Source: an uncultured Lachnospiraceae bacterium (GTDB taxonomy: Bacteria > Bacillota > Clostridia > Lachnospirales > Lachnospiraceae). Taken from it: DNA of 64,000 bases. A program made the translations under genes and the position numbers. The stretch is from the NCBI GenBank assembly GCA_910588955.1, contig CAJURQ010000004.1:62001-126000 (forward strand), given 5' to 3'. Positions 51,170-59,688 of the stretch are shown here, in pieces (the first letter of the stretch is position 1; each line of letters opens with the position of its first letter). The notes beneath the pieces are model-generated. The model was not told the DNA's origin and made no database searches. It saw nothing but the letters and a program-made list of their open reading frames with translations.

Positions 51170-52000
51170 ATGAAGAGTAAGATATATTATCTGGTAGTCC
51201 CGCTGTTGGCGGCGTTTGCCATGTTTATTTCCATATGGGGACCGGAGGCGCTGGCGGAGTACAAGGATCAGGCGATTCTGGACAGCCCTCACACAGAGAG
51301 CGTGGAGAGTGCCGGGGAGGGTTACCGTTACCAGATGAATAGCAATGAAAAACTTTATATCCTATCCTGCTGTCTGAGCAGTCAGACCTTTCCGGAGAGC
51401 GAGATGAGCGCTATGACGCACGAGACGGAGGCGGAGGTGGACTATCAGGAACTGGAAGGCTCCTATGCCTTTGTGGTGAACCGCAGAGGACCTTCCGGCA
51501 GGGAGATCACGGACGAGCAGATTTACGCTACCTGCAATGATGGGCTTCAGATGCTCAAGGAAAAGGAAATTTTGCCGGAACAGGTGAGGGAGGTGGACGC
51601 GTCCTCCTACGACGTGACCCTCTACTCGGCGATTGACGTGCTGGAGCCGCGCAATAATGTGGCGGTCTGGAAGATGAGCCTCTCCAATTCCCAGAAAAAC
51701 GCGGATAAGGCAAACCGCCTGATGGACGCTTACATCGATGCGGACGACGGAAAAATATATGAGTTTTATGTGCGGACGCCTCTCTTGTGGGAGGAGATCG
51801 ATGCGGACGCGCTGGTGGCTGATTGGGCGGATTATATGGGGCTCGGCGAACCGTTGCCCTACGAGTCGGATAACCCGCTTCTGGAGACGACGCCCTATTT
51901 TCGCAAATATGTTTTCGCAGGCATGGGGAACGGGCAGACAGTGGTGACGCTTGGATTCTACGAGGGAATCAACGAGCTGTTCCTGAAAGTATCACGATGA
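51170..52000 (+). CDS. Exported hypothetical protein ending the cluster
   Basis: 276 residues, not recognised. An N-terminal hydrophobic segment (YYLVVPLLAAFAMFISIWG) is a signal anchor. The rest is an acidic mixed domain with CCLSS near 65-75, an EVDYQELEGSYAFVVNRRGPSG stretch and VAVWKMSLSNSQKNADKANRLMDAYIDADDGKIYEFYV, the last resembling PepSY-like or YpeB-type inhibitory folds (weak). ATG 51170 is preferred to 51152 because GGAG lies 10 bases before it. It follows the kinase by 42 bases, so may be its sensor accessory. Confidence 0.6.
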   Translation: MKSKIYYLVVPLLAAFAMFISIWGPEALAEYKDQAILDSPHTESVESAGEGYRYQMNSNEKLYILSCCLSSQTFPESEMSAMTHETEAEVDYQELEGSYAFVVNRRGPSGREITDEQIYATCNDGLQMLKEKEILPEQVREVDASSYDVTLYSAIDVLEPRNNVAVWKMSLSNSQKNADKANRLMDAYIDADDGKIYEFYVRTPLLWEEIDADALVADWADYMGLGEPLPYESDNPLLETTPYFRKYVFAGMGNGQTVVTLGFYEGINELFLKVSR

Positions 52001-52002
52001 CA

Positions 52003-52097
52003 GTGTGAGAAGAACTTCTAAAGCTCAGCAGCAGAGGCTGCTTCGCTAAGAAGTACTAAATCTCACACGGGAGAATGCCTTTGAGACGGCATTCTCC
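52003..52097 (+). promoter_or_regulatory. Structured double-hairpin element after the cluster
   Basis: First element: GTGTGAGA/TCTCACAC (52003-52010, 52061-52068), inside it ACTTCT/AGAAGT (52014-52019, 52049-52054) and AGCAGC/GCTGCT with AGAG loop (52027-52042). Second element: a perfect 10-bp stem GGAGAATGCC/GGCATTCTCC (52070-52097). No T-run follows, so it is not a standard terminator. Confidence 0.55.
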
Positions 52098-52110
52098 GCG
52101 CAAAATTGAA

Positions 52111-52194
52111 ATGATGCAAATATGATGCAAATATTATGGGATTATGATGCAACTTAGATGAAATTATGATGCTCCTATTTTGTACGCTTACTAT
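52111..52194 (+). promoter_or_regulatory. Four helically phased ATGATGC repeats at a promoter
   Basis: ATGATGC occurs at 52111, 52122, 52144 and 52166: spacings 11, 22 and 22 bases. The last copy occupies the -35 position of a promoter with -10 TACTAT (52189-52194), 17 bases apart. This is the layout of sites for an OmpR/PhoB-type activator. Confidence 0.65.
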
Positions 52195-52223
52195 GTAAAG
52201 CATACAAGAGAGGAGCATCAGTT

Positions 52224-53705
52224 ATGTACGGAGAGACAACATATACTTGGGAATATGTCTGTGGTTATGAGACGAGGGAGCAGAGAAAAAGGCGTCTGGC
52301 GAGGCGGATGTACACACTGACCGCCGCGGTGTGTATCGTCAGTCTGACGGCAATGGTATCTGTGAAATTGGTGTCGGCGGGCGGAATCCGTTCTTTGATG
52401 GAAAAGCTGCAGCGTGCGGAAACAGAGGCGGCGACAGCGCTGCCGCTTGGCGGGGAAGAGACGGAGGCGGCATGGGAGAAGGAGGAAGCTGTTCCTGCCG
52501 CTGTGGTGACGGAGCGAACGGCAGTTTCCGGTGCGGAAGAGAGCACACAGCCGATGGCGGCGCATATACCGACGATTTATCTGGATCCGGGGCACGGCGG
52601 CACGGACGAGGGCTGCGCCAGAGACGGCGTCCGGGAAAAGGACGTGAACTTGGCAATAGCGCTGCTTGTCAGGGATCAGTTGAAGGAACAGGGATATCAG
52701 GTAATCATGTCCCGGGAGACGGACACTTATGTTGCGAAGGAGACACGCGTGGCGGAGGCGAACCGGTCCGGTGCGGATATCTATATCAGCATTCATCAGA
52801 ACGCCACGGAGGAGGGCGCCGGGGTGAACGGGATGGAAGTTTGGTATACGAAGGACAGTGAGCGATCGGACAGCAGGAGGCTGGCACAGCTGGTCAGACA
52901 GCAGACCTTGAAGAGCACGGAAGCCGCAGAGCGGGAGCTGCGGGACGACGCCGATTTTTATGTGACGAAAAACACTTCCATGCCCGCCTGTCTGATTGAG
53001 ACGGGATTTCTCTCCAACGCGGCGGAGCGCAGAAAACTCAGCCTTGCGGAGTATCAGCAGCAGATCGCGGGCGGCATTGTGCAGGGTGTTGCCTACTACT
53101 TTCATCCGAAGACCATGTACCTGACCTTTGACGACGGACCGTCCGAGGAGAACACCCGGAAGGTGCTTGATATACTGCGGGAACGCAATATCAAGGCGAC
53201 GTTCTTTCTGGTGGGAGAGAATGTGAGACAGCATCCCGAGGTGGCGCGTCAGATTGTGGCGGAGGGACACAGCATCGGCATCCACTGCGATAACCATGAT
53301 TACGACGCTCTGTATGCGAGCGTGGACAGCTATGTGGCGGATTTTGAGAAGGCGAGACAGACCGTGTACGAGGTGACGGGGATAAAGACAAACCTGTTCC
53401 GTTTCCCCGGCGGCAGTGTCAATGCATTTAATAAGAAAACGGGCAAGGCTATTATCAAGGAGATGACAGACAGGGGCTACATATATTACGACTGGAACGC
53501 CAGTCTGGAGGACGCGGTCAAAAATCCCGACCCGAAAAGGCTGCTCGAAAACGGCGTATCGACCACCCTCGGACGGAAGAAAGTCGTCCTGCTCGCACAT
53601 GACGTGGTCGGCAGTACAAACCTTTGTCTGGAGGAGCTGCTGGACAGCCTGCCGGAGTATGAGATGAAGCCGCTGAACGAAGAGGTGGAACCTATTTGTT
53701 TTTGA
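52224..53705 (+). CDS. Bifunctional N-acetylmuramoyl-L-alanine amidase / polysaccharide deacetylase
   Basis: 493 residues. Membrane anchor (about 29-50), acidic linker, then Amidase_3: YLDPGHGG (His about 124), Glu about 138 (REKDVNL), SIHQNA (His about 191) and LIETGFLSN (Glu about 259), a full zinc site. From about 298 a NodB/CE4 deacetylase: TFDDGPS (301-307), GHSIGIHCDNHDY, RFPGGS, YYDWNASLED and VVLLAHD. In the metal motif the usual Ser/Thr of HxxxH (H-S/T-x-x-H) is Cys. One chain thus carries peptide-cutting and N-deacetylating activities on the wall. Own promoter with phased repeats. Confidence 0.88.
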   Translation: MYGETTYTWEYVCGYETREQRKRRLARRMYTLTAAVCIVSLTAMVSVKLVSAGGIRSLMEKLQRAETEAATALPLGGEETEAAWEKEEAVPAAVVTERTAVSGAEESTQPMAAHIPTIYLDPGHGGTDEGCARDGVREKDVNLAIALLVRDQLKEQGYQVIMSRETDTYVAKETRVAEANRSGADIYISIHQNATEEGAGVNGMEVWYTKDSERSDSRRLAQLVRQQTLKSTEAAERELRDDADFYVTKNTSMPACLIETGFLSNAAERRKLSLAEYQQQIAGGIVQGVAYYFHPKTMYLTFDDGPSEENTRKVLDILRERNIKATFFLVGENVRQHPEVARQIVAEGHSIGIHCDNHDYDALYASVDSYVADFEKARQTVYEVTGIKTNLFRFPGGSVNAFNKKTGKAIIKEMTDRGYIYYDWNASLEDAVKNPDPKRLLENGVSTTLGRKKVVLLAHDVVGSTNLCLEELLDSLPEYEMKPLNEEVEPICF

Positions 53706-53979
53706 GAGGGATAAAATTGATGGAAAGCTGTTTCCCAAGTCCCTTGGCTAAAAGCTGCAGCGTGGCAATTGTAGGGCTGCAGCTTCCGTTTTCGATACGG
53801 CTGATGTTCGATTGACGGATGCCGGAGCGTTCTGCTAGCTCTTTTTGTGTCATATTCAGGGAAGTTCTTGCTTCAATGAGCGCTTTTGCTACCTCAAAGT
53901 CAACTCTGGTTGCCTCACGCTCGGCACGAAATTCGGGATTCAGCATCTGCTTTTCCAGATATTTGTGAAGGTCGTTCAT
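53692..53979 (-). CDS. higA: HigA-type antitoxin (Xre helix-turn-helix)
   Basis: 95 residues. A helical N-terminus, then a Cro/C1 helix-turn-helix LNMTQKELAERSGIRQSNISRIENGSCSPTIATLQLLAKGLGK (about 40-83). Binds and represses its own operon and neutralises HigB. GGAG lies before the ATG at 53979. Its stop codon lies within the convergent amidase-deacetylase gene, overlapping it by 14 bases. It overlaps the upstream toxin gene by four bases (toxin-first order, as in HigBA). Confidence 0.85.
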   Translation of the reverse strand: MNDLHKYLEKQMLNPEFRAEREATRVDFEVAKALIEARTSLNMTQKELAERSGIRQSNISRIENGSCSPTIATLQLLAKGLGKQLSINFIPLKNK

Positions 53980-54338
53980 GTTTGGGGACTCCTTTCCTGT
54001 GCTTTTTGTTCATAGTCAGCTTTATATTTCTTTGCCAATTTTAATTGGCTGCGCGGTATTTTCTGAGTCTTTTTAATAAAACCGTTTGTCAGTATGATTT
54101 TATTGTCTATGTAAAAGAAATAAAATATCCGTGAAATATCAGAGGAGAATTTGATTCTTAGTTCAAAAAGCCCGTCTCCCACGTATTTTGAGTAAGGCTC
54201 TCTTAAAGTATTTCCATATTCTTCTAAAATCAGTAAGCTGTCCAGCGCTTTATTTCGCATTTTGATGTTTAAGGTATCCAGAAACTCTTAGACAGTAGCT
54301 GTTCCATCAGACGAACGATAAAATTCAATGTCAAACAT
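53976..54338 (-). pseudogene. higB: HigB-type toxin with in-frame stop codon
   Basis: Full-length frame from ATG 54338 (behind AAGGAAT): MFDIEFYRSSDGTATV, then TAA at 54290-54288, then EFLDTLNIKMRNKALDSLLIL onward to the normal end. HigB/Gp49 toxins begin with just such an EFYR...EEFLDTL segment, so one codon has mutated to a stop. Downstream the RelE-like core is intact: LREPYSKYVGDGLFELRIKFSSDISRIFYFF, KIILTNGFIKKTQKIP. Translation from ATG 54260 would yield a 94-residue toxin lacking the first strand. mRNA-cleaving activity is therefore doubtful. Confidence 0.78.
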
Positions 54339-54556
54339 AGATATTCCTTTTTCGATATATTGTCAAGGGGTTAACAGTAACAAAATATTTTATCTGAATG
54401 ACTGGAAAAAGGCACAAGAAATAGTATCGCGCCGGAAATCAGATATCTGTAAAGTAAATAGGTTATAAAACTTTGCAGATATAGGAAGTAATCAGATATA
54501 TCACGTATCATACTACGTTTTTTGTAATAAAGCAAATAAATCTTGCAATTTCTACC

Positions 54557-54585
54557 TTGACAATTCTTTATGACAATGCCAAAAT
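54557..54585 (+). promoter_or_regulatory. ileS T-box promoter
   Basis: TTGACA (54557-54562), 17-base spacer, CAAAAT (54580-54585). Transcription would start just before the T-box. The AT-rich stretch 54339-54556 upstream holds nothing I can identify. Confidence 0.5.
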
Positions 54586-54604
54586 GATAAGCAGTTATCA
54601 TAGG

Positions 54605-54860
54605 CAGAGACATTGAGGAAGACAGTACCCGATTTTTGAAAGTCGCAGCGAGTCGGTGAGGGTGGAAGACCGGTACGAGTAGGAGAACGGAGAAAATCAC
54701 TTCTGAGTTTCAGACTGAACCCTTGCAGGTTGGGGCAGTAGGCTCTGACGGCGTCCCGCCGTTACCGGGAACCGTATAGCCGTGTGAGTGGCGGTACGTC
54801 GTAACAGGTGGTATCACGAGAACTTTACCCTCGTCCTTTTACGGGACGGGGGTTTCTTTA
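54605..54860 (+). promoter_or_regulatory. T-box riboswitch for isoleucine
   Basis: Leader that senses uncharged tRNA-Ile. Seen in order: stem I with the AGTA-type element (GAAGACAGTACC), GGTGAGGGTGG...CCGGTACGAG, the specifier region GAAAATCACTTCTGAG with ATC codon at 54696-54698, and the antiterminator T-box AACAGGTGGTATCACGAG (54803-54820) whose TGGT can pair with the ACCA end. The terminator CCCTCGTCC/GGACGGGGG with T-rich tail (54828-54858) comes just before ileS. Codon, end-pairing and gene agree. Confidence 0.9.
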
Positions 54861-54886
54861 ATTAACAAAAAGAAAGGAAGGACGCT

Positions 54887-57800
54887 ATGTATCAGAAAGT
54901 TGACGCAAACCTGAATTTTGTGGACAGAGAAAAAGAAGTATGTCTCTTTTGGAAGGACAATAATATTTTCCAAAAGAGTATGGACTCCCGCAAGGAAGGC
55001 CCCACTTACACTTTCTATGACGGACCGCCGACGGCGAACGGCAAGCCCCACATCGGACACGTATTGACGCGTGTCATCAAGGACATGATTCCCAGATACC
55101 GCACGATGAAGGGGTATATGGTGCCCCGTAAGGCGGGGTGGGACACCCACGGTCTGCCGGTGGAGCTGGAAGTGGAGAAGCTGCTCGGCTTGGATGGCAA
55201 GGAGCAGATCGAGGAGTACGGGCTTGACCCGTTTATCAGCAAGTGCAAGGAGTCTGTCTGGAAATACAAGGGCATGTGGGAGGATTTCTCCGGCACGGTC
55301 GGTTTCTGGGCTGACATGGACGATCCTTACGTGACGTATCACGATGATTTTATCGAGTCCGAGTGGTGGGCGCTTAAGCAGATCTGGGACAAGAACCTGC
55401 TGTACAAGGGCTTTAAGATTGTGCCCTACTGCCCGCGCTGCGGCACGCCCCTGTCCTCCCACGAGGTGGCGCAGGGCTACAAGGCGGTGAAGGAGCGCTC
55501 CGCAATCGCCCGGTTTAAGGTGGTGGGCGAGGACGCTTACTTCCTTGCGTGGACAACCACGCCGTGGACGCTGCCCTCCAATGTGGCGCTCTGTGTGAAC
55601 CCCGTGGAGACCTATGTGAAGGTGAAGGCGGCGGACGGCTATACCTATTACATGGCGCAGGCGCTTTTGGACACGGTGCTCGGTAAACTGGCGGAGGACG
55701 GAAAGCCGGCATATGAAGTGCTGGAAACCTATGTGGGCACGGACTTAGAATACAAAGAGTACGAGCCGCTGTTTGCCTGTGCGGGCGAGGAGGCTTCCCG
55801 ACAGAAGAAAAAAGCCCACTATGTGACGTGCGACAACTACGTTACCATGACGGACGGTACCGGCATCGTGCATATCGCTCCCGCCTTCGGTGAGGACGAC
55901 GCGCAGGTGGGACGCAAATATGACCTGCCCTTCGTGCAGTTCGTGGACGGCAAGGGCAACATGACCGAGGAGACGCCCTACGCGGGTCTGTTCGTAAAGA
56001 AGGCTGACCCGGAAGTCATCAAAGACTTAGATAAAGAAGGAAAACTTTTTGACGCGCCCAAGTTCGAGCATGACTATCCGTTCTGCTGGCGCTGCGATAC
56101 GCCCCTGATCTATTATGCGCGGGAGTCATGGTTCATCAAGATGACGGCGGTGCGCGACGATCTGGTGCGCAACAACAAGACCGTGAACTGGATTCCTGAG
56201 TCCATCGGCGAGGGGCGTTTCGGCAACTGGCTGGAAAACATTCAGGACTGGGGCATTTCCCGTAACCGTTACTGGGGCACGCCCTTGAACGTGTGGGAGT
56301 GCGAGGGATGCGGTCACATGGAGGCGATTGGTTCCCGCGAGGAGCTTGAAAAAATGAGCGGCAACGCGGCAGCGAAGACCGTGGAGCTGCACAGACCTTA
56401 TATCGACGAGATCACCTGCACCTGCCCGGAGTGTGGAAAGACCATGAAGCGTGTGCCCGAGGTGATCGACTGCTGGTTTGATTCCGGTGCCATGCCTTTT
56501 GCGCAGCACCATTATCCTTTTGAGAATAAAGAGCTTTTCGACAGCCAGTTCCCGGCGCAGTTTATCTCCGAGGCGGTGGACCAGACGCGCGGATGGTTCT
56601 ACTCGCTGATGGCGGAGTCCACGCTCCTGTTTAACTGCGCGCCCTTTGAGAATGTGATCGTGCTCGGACATGTGCAGGACGAGAATGGACAGAAGATGAG
56701 TAAGTCCAAGGGTAATGCGGTGGATCCTTTTGAGGCGCTTGAGACTTACGGCGCGGACGCGATCCGCTGGTATTTCTATATCAATTCGGCGCCGTGGCTG
56801 CCCAACCGTTTCCACGGCAAGGCGGTGCAGGAGGGGCAGCGCAAGTTCCTCGGCACGCTCTGGAATACCTACGCGTTCTTCGTGCTGTACGCGAATATCG
56901 ACAGCTTCGACGCGACGAAGTACAGTCTGGAATATGACAAACTGCCCGTTATGGACAAGTGGCTGCTCTCCAAATTGAACACGGCAATCAAGGAGACGGA
57001 CGACCATCTGAACAATTACCGGATTCCCGAGGCGGCGAGGGTGCTAGACAATTTCGTGGATGAGATGAGCAACTGGTATGTGAGAAGAAGCCGCGAGCGT
57101 TTCTGGGCGAAGGGCATGGAGCAGGACAAGATCAACGCTTACATGACGCTCTACACGGCGCTTGTGGATATCTGCAAGTGCGCGGCTCCCATGATTCCGT
57201 TTATGACGGAGGAAATTTACCGCAATCTGGTGTGCAGCATTGACAAAGACGCGCCAGAGAGCATTCATCTTTGCGACTTCCCGACGGCGGACGAGGGGAT
57301 GATCGACAAAAAGCTGGAAGACTCCATGGAAGAGGTGTTAAAGATCGTTGTCATGGGGCGCGCGGCGCGCAACACGGCGAACATCAAGAACCGCCAGCCC
57401 ATCGGCACCATGTATGTGAAGGCGGAGAGCGTTCTTGACGACTTCTATCAGGATATCGTGAAGGATGAGTTAAATGTAAAGCAGATTGTATTTTCCGACG
57501 ACGTGTCGGCGTTCACGACTTACAGCTTCAAGCCCCAGCTTAAGACGGTGGGTCCGAAATATGGCAAGCAGCTTGGCGGCATCAAAGCGTATCTGTCCGC
57601 GGTGGACGGCAGCGCGGCGATGGATACCCTGAAAACGCAGGGGGCGTTGCAGTTTGACGTGGACGGTGTGGCAGTTTCTCTTGCGGAGGAGGATCTGCTC
57701 ATTGATATGGCGCAGAAGGACGGTTTTGTGGCGGAGGCAGACAATTATGTGACGGTGGTGCTCGACACGAACCTGACGGAAGAGCTGATCGAGGAGGGCT

Positions 57801-58042
57801 TTGTCTACGAGATCATCAGTAAGATCCAGACCATGAGAAAGGACGCTGACTTTGAGGTGATGGATCACATTAAAGTGACCTTCAACGGCAATGAGAAGGT
57901 GGCGCAGATCGCCGCGAGGAACGAGGCTGTGATCGCCGGGAAAGTGCTGGCTGAGAGCATCGGCACGGGAGAAAATCTGGCGGTTTCCAAAGAGTGGAAC
58001 GTGAACGGGGAGACCGTGACGATCGGTATCCAGAAAATATAG
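54887..58042 (+). CDS. ileS: Isoleucyl-tRNA synthetase
   Basis: Charges tRNA-Ile. 1051 residues, class I. HIGH-type signature HIGH at 55-58 (NGKPHIGHVL), the WDTHGLPVE and AWTTTPWTLPSNVAL editing-domain motifs, SWFIKMT, and KMSKS at about 602-606 (GQKMSKSKGNAVDP). Anticodon-binding region FVDEMSNWYVRRSRERFW follows. The length and the WDTHGLPVELEVEKLLG form belong to the long type-2 branch, to which mupirocin-insensitive enzymes belong. ATG 54887 follows AAAGGAAGG. Controlled by the T-box above. Confidence 0.96.
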   Translation: MYQKVDANLNFVDREKEVCLFWKDNNIFQKSMDSRKEGPTYTFYDGPPTANGKPHIGHVLTRVIKDMIPRYRTMKGYMVPRKAGWDTHGLPVELEVEKLLGLDGKEQIEEYGLDPFISKCKESVWKYKGMWEDFSGTVGFWADMDDPYVTYHDDFIESEWWALKQIWDKNLLYKGFKIVPYCPRCGTPLSSHEVAQGYKAVKERSAIARFKVVGEDAYFLAWTTTPWTLPSNVALCVNPVETYVKVKAADGYTYYMAQALLDTVLGKLAEDGKPAYEVLETYVGTDLEYKEYEPLFACAGEEASRQKKKAHYVTCDNYVTMTDGTGIVHIAPAFGEDDAQVGRKYDLPFVQFVDGKGNMTEETPYAGLFVKKADPEVIKDLDKEGKLFDAPKFEHDYPFCWRCDTPLIYYARESWFIKMTAVRDDLVRNNKTVNWIPESIGEGRFGNWLENIQDWGISRNRYWGTPLNVWECEGCGHMEAIGSREELEKMSGNAAAKTVELHRPYIDEITCTCPECGKTMKRVPEVIDCWFDSGAMPFAQHHYPFENKELFDSQFPAQFISEAVDQTRGWFYSLMAESTLLFNCAPFENVIVLGHVQDENGQKMSKSKGNAVDPFEALETYGADAIRWYFYINSAPWLPNRFHGKAVQEGQRKFLGTLWNTYAFFVLYANIDSFDATKYSLEYDKLPVMDKWLLSKLNTAIKETDDHLNNYRIPEAARVLDNFVDEMSNWYVRRSRERFWAKGMEQDKINAYMTLYTALVDICKCAAPMIPFMTEEIYRNLVCSIDKDAPESIHLCDFPTADEGMIDKKLEDSMEEVLKIVVMGRAARNTANIKNRQPIGTMYVKAESVLDDFYQDIVKDELNVKQIVFSDDVSAFTTYSFKPQLKTVGPKYGKQLGGIKAYLSAVDGSAAMDTLKTQGALQFDVDGVAVSLAEEDLLIDMAQKDGFVAEADNYVTVVLDTNLTEELIEEGFVYEIISKIQTMRKDADFEVMDHIKVTFNGNEKVAQIAARNEAVIAGKVLAESIGTGENLAVSKEWNVNGETVTIGIQKI

Positions 58043-58095
58043 CTGCCTGCGGCGGATGGAGCAGAAATGAGAAAACATTGAGAAAGAGGAAAATA

Positions 58096-59544
58096 TTGAG
58101 AAATGCCGCAGCGGTTCTCTGGCGTACCCTGGCGGTTGTGATTCTGGCAGGCTTCGTGGGCGGCGCCGGAGGAAATGTGGCGGCACAGGAAAGCGAATCT
58201 CAGTATGGATGCAGTCCGGTGTCGGAGGAGCTGTCGGCCCTTCCGGCTATGGAGAACAGGGTGTACGCCGAATGGGAAGGTAAGATTTACTATCGGCAGT
58301 ATTCCGATGAAGATCTGGACGAAGGTGGACTGTGGGCGTATTTTGAACCGGTTGCGGGCACGGCAAAGGAGCTGATGCGCATGGAGCCGGACGGCAGTGT
58401 GACGCAGGTCGGCGTGGATGATGGCTGTGATGAGCTTTATATTGTGGGTGGCAGAATTTATTCCCACAAATACGTGCAGACGCGCGAAAACGGACGGCAG
58501 ATCACCCGTGCGGTTGTCTATTCCTGTGAATTGGACGGGAGCGGGGTAAAGGAATACAGCGCCCGCAGCATCTATGCGGTGAAGGGCGACAAAATCATTT
58601 GCGGGACAGGCGGGTACGCGGGAGACGACGGATATGGGATCACATGGATCGACGGACGGGATGGAGAGGAACATCTCCTGATATCAGGAAAAGGTCTGTA
58701 TCATGGGGCGGAATATCTAGGCGCTACGGAGGAAGCGGTATTTTTATCCAAGTTGGTAAGGCATGAGAAAGAGGAGTATGAACAGCCCTATGATGTGACG
58801 TTGTATTCTGTTGATTACAAGGGAAATACAAAGGATCTGGCGACGGTCACCATGCGGGAGTATGCGGAAGACTGTGTGTCGGCGGATTTTTTGCTAAACG
58901 CGACGGAATCACCGCTTTTTATTTCCTGTTTTCAGATATTGGGAGAGGAGCTTTACTTTTCCGTGGGTACGACCAACGGCACGGCACATGTGTATTCCGG
59001 TGGCATGATATATCGCGTAAAAAAAGATGGCAGCGGATTTACCCGTCTTGTGGATCATTCTCCCACGGAGAACTTTTATCTGTATGACGATGGCACAGAC
59101 AGCGTACTGTTCTGTCGGCTGCCCGCACAGACAGCCCGCGAGTGGAAGGACGGTATGCAGCAGGTTGTCCTGCGGGGAAAAGCTGTCGATGATATCGTGG
59201 TGCGGGATGCCGATCAGACTTATTTAGACCAGCCGCACAGCTATGTGGCGGCAGACGGTGCGGACGCGATTCTGTTCTATCCTGACACATCCGGTGTCTG
59301 TTATGTGCTGCTCTCGGAAAAGGAAAGCAAAAAGCTGGGCATTCGGACGCATGTGGACGGACATATTGTGCAGCAGATCGAGGATATAGAGTATCTGGAA
59401 GGGAAACTTTTCTTTACCGTGACGGATCTGACATACAGTAAGGAGTACAGCATCGGCTGGCGGGACGGCTATGTGCGCGGCAGGAGTGTGTGCTACTGCA
59501 AGGATATGGAGAGCGGGAAAATCCGCGTGCTTTATGAGTATTGA
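58096..59544 (+). CDS. Exported beta-propeller-like protein (DUF5050-type)
   Basis: 482 residues with a signal peptide (RNAAAVLWRTLAVVILAGFVGGAGGNVAAQ). The mature part repeats short sheets of the form RVYAEWEGKIYYRQ, ELYIVGGRIYSHK, ELYFSVGTTNG, MIYRVKKDGSGFTRLVDH, GKLFFTVTDL, as in DUF5050/propeller proteins that display surface domains. No catalytic motif. The start is uncertain; TTG 58096 follows AGAGGA with six-base spacing and gives a proper signal peptide. Longer frames back to 57994 overlap ileS. Function unknown; 53 bases after ileS. Confidence 0.65.
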   Translation: MRNAAAVLWRTLAVVILAGFVGGAGGNVAAQESESQYGCSPVSEELSALPAMENRVYAEWEGKIYYRQYSDEDLDEGGLWAYFEPVAGTAKELMRMEPDGSVTQVGVDDGCDELYIVGGRIYSHKYVQTRENGRQITRAVVYSCELDGSGVKEYSARSIYAVKGDKIICGTGGYAGDDGYGITWIDGRDGEEHLLISGKGLYHGAEYLGATEEAVFLSKLVRHEKEEYEQPYDVTLYSVDYKGNTKDLATVTMREYAEDCVSADFLLNATESPLFISCFQILGEELYFSVGTTNGTAHVYSGGMIYRVKKDGSGFTRLVDHSPTENFYLYDDGTDSVLFCRLPAQTAREWKDGMQQVVLRGKAVDDIVVRDADQTYLDQPHSYVAADGADAILFYPDTSGVCYVLLSEKESKKLGIRTHVDGHIVQQIEDIEYLEGKLFFTVTDLTYSKEYSIGWRDGYVRGRSVCYCKDMESGKIRVLYEY

Positions 59545-59605
59545 CCCGCTCATAACTATAAAAAATAAATTCCGTGATGCAAAATGTTAAATTTTAATCT
59601 TTGTA

Positions 59606-59634
59606 TGGTCAAAAATAGAAAATCAGGCTATAAT
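59606..59634 (+). promoter_or_regulatory. Glycogen phosphorylase promoter
   Basis: TGGTCA (59606-59611), 17-base spacer, consensus TATAAT (59629-59634), 55 bases before the ATG. Confidence 0.6.
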
Positions 59635-59688
59635 AGAAAGGAATGCAAGAAAACTTGTCTGACAGCAGGGTTAACGAGGAGGAGAGAG

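Noticed and set aside
52218..53738. A 506-codon open frame opposite the amidase-deacetylase gene
   Set aside because: Antisense of a gene with complete catalytic motifs; composition is that of a reverse-strand shadow.
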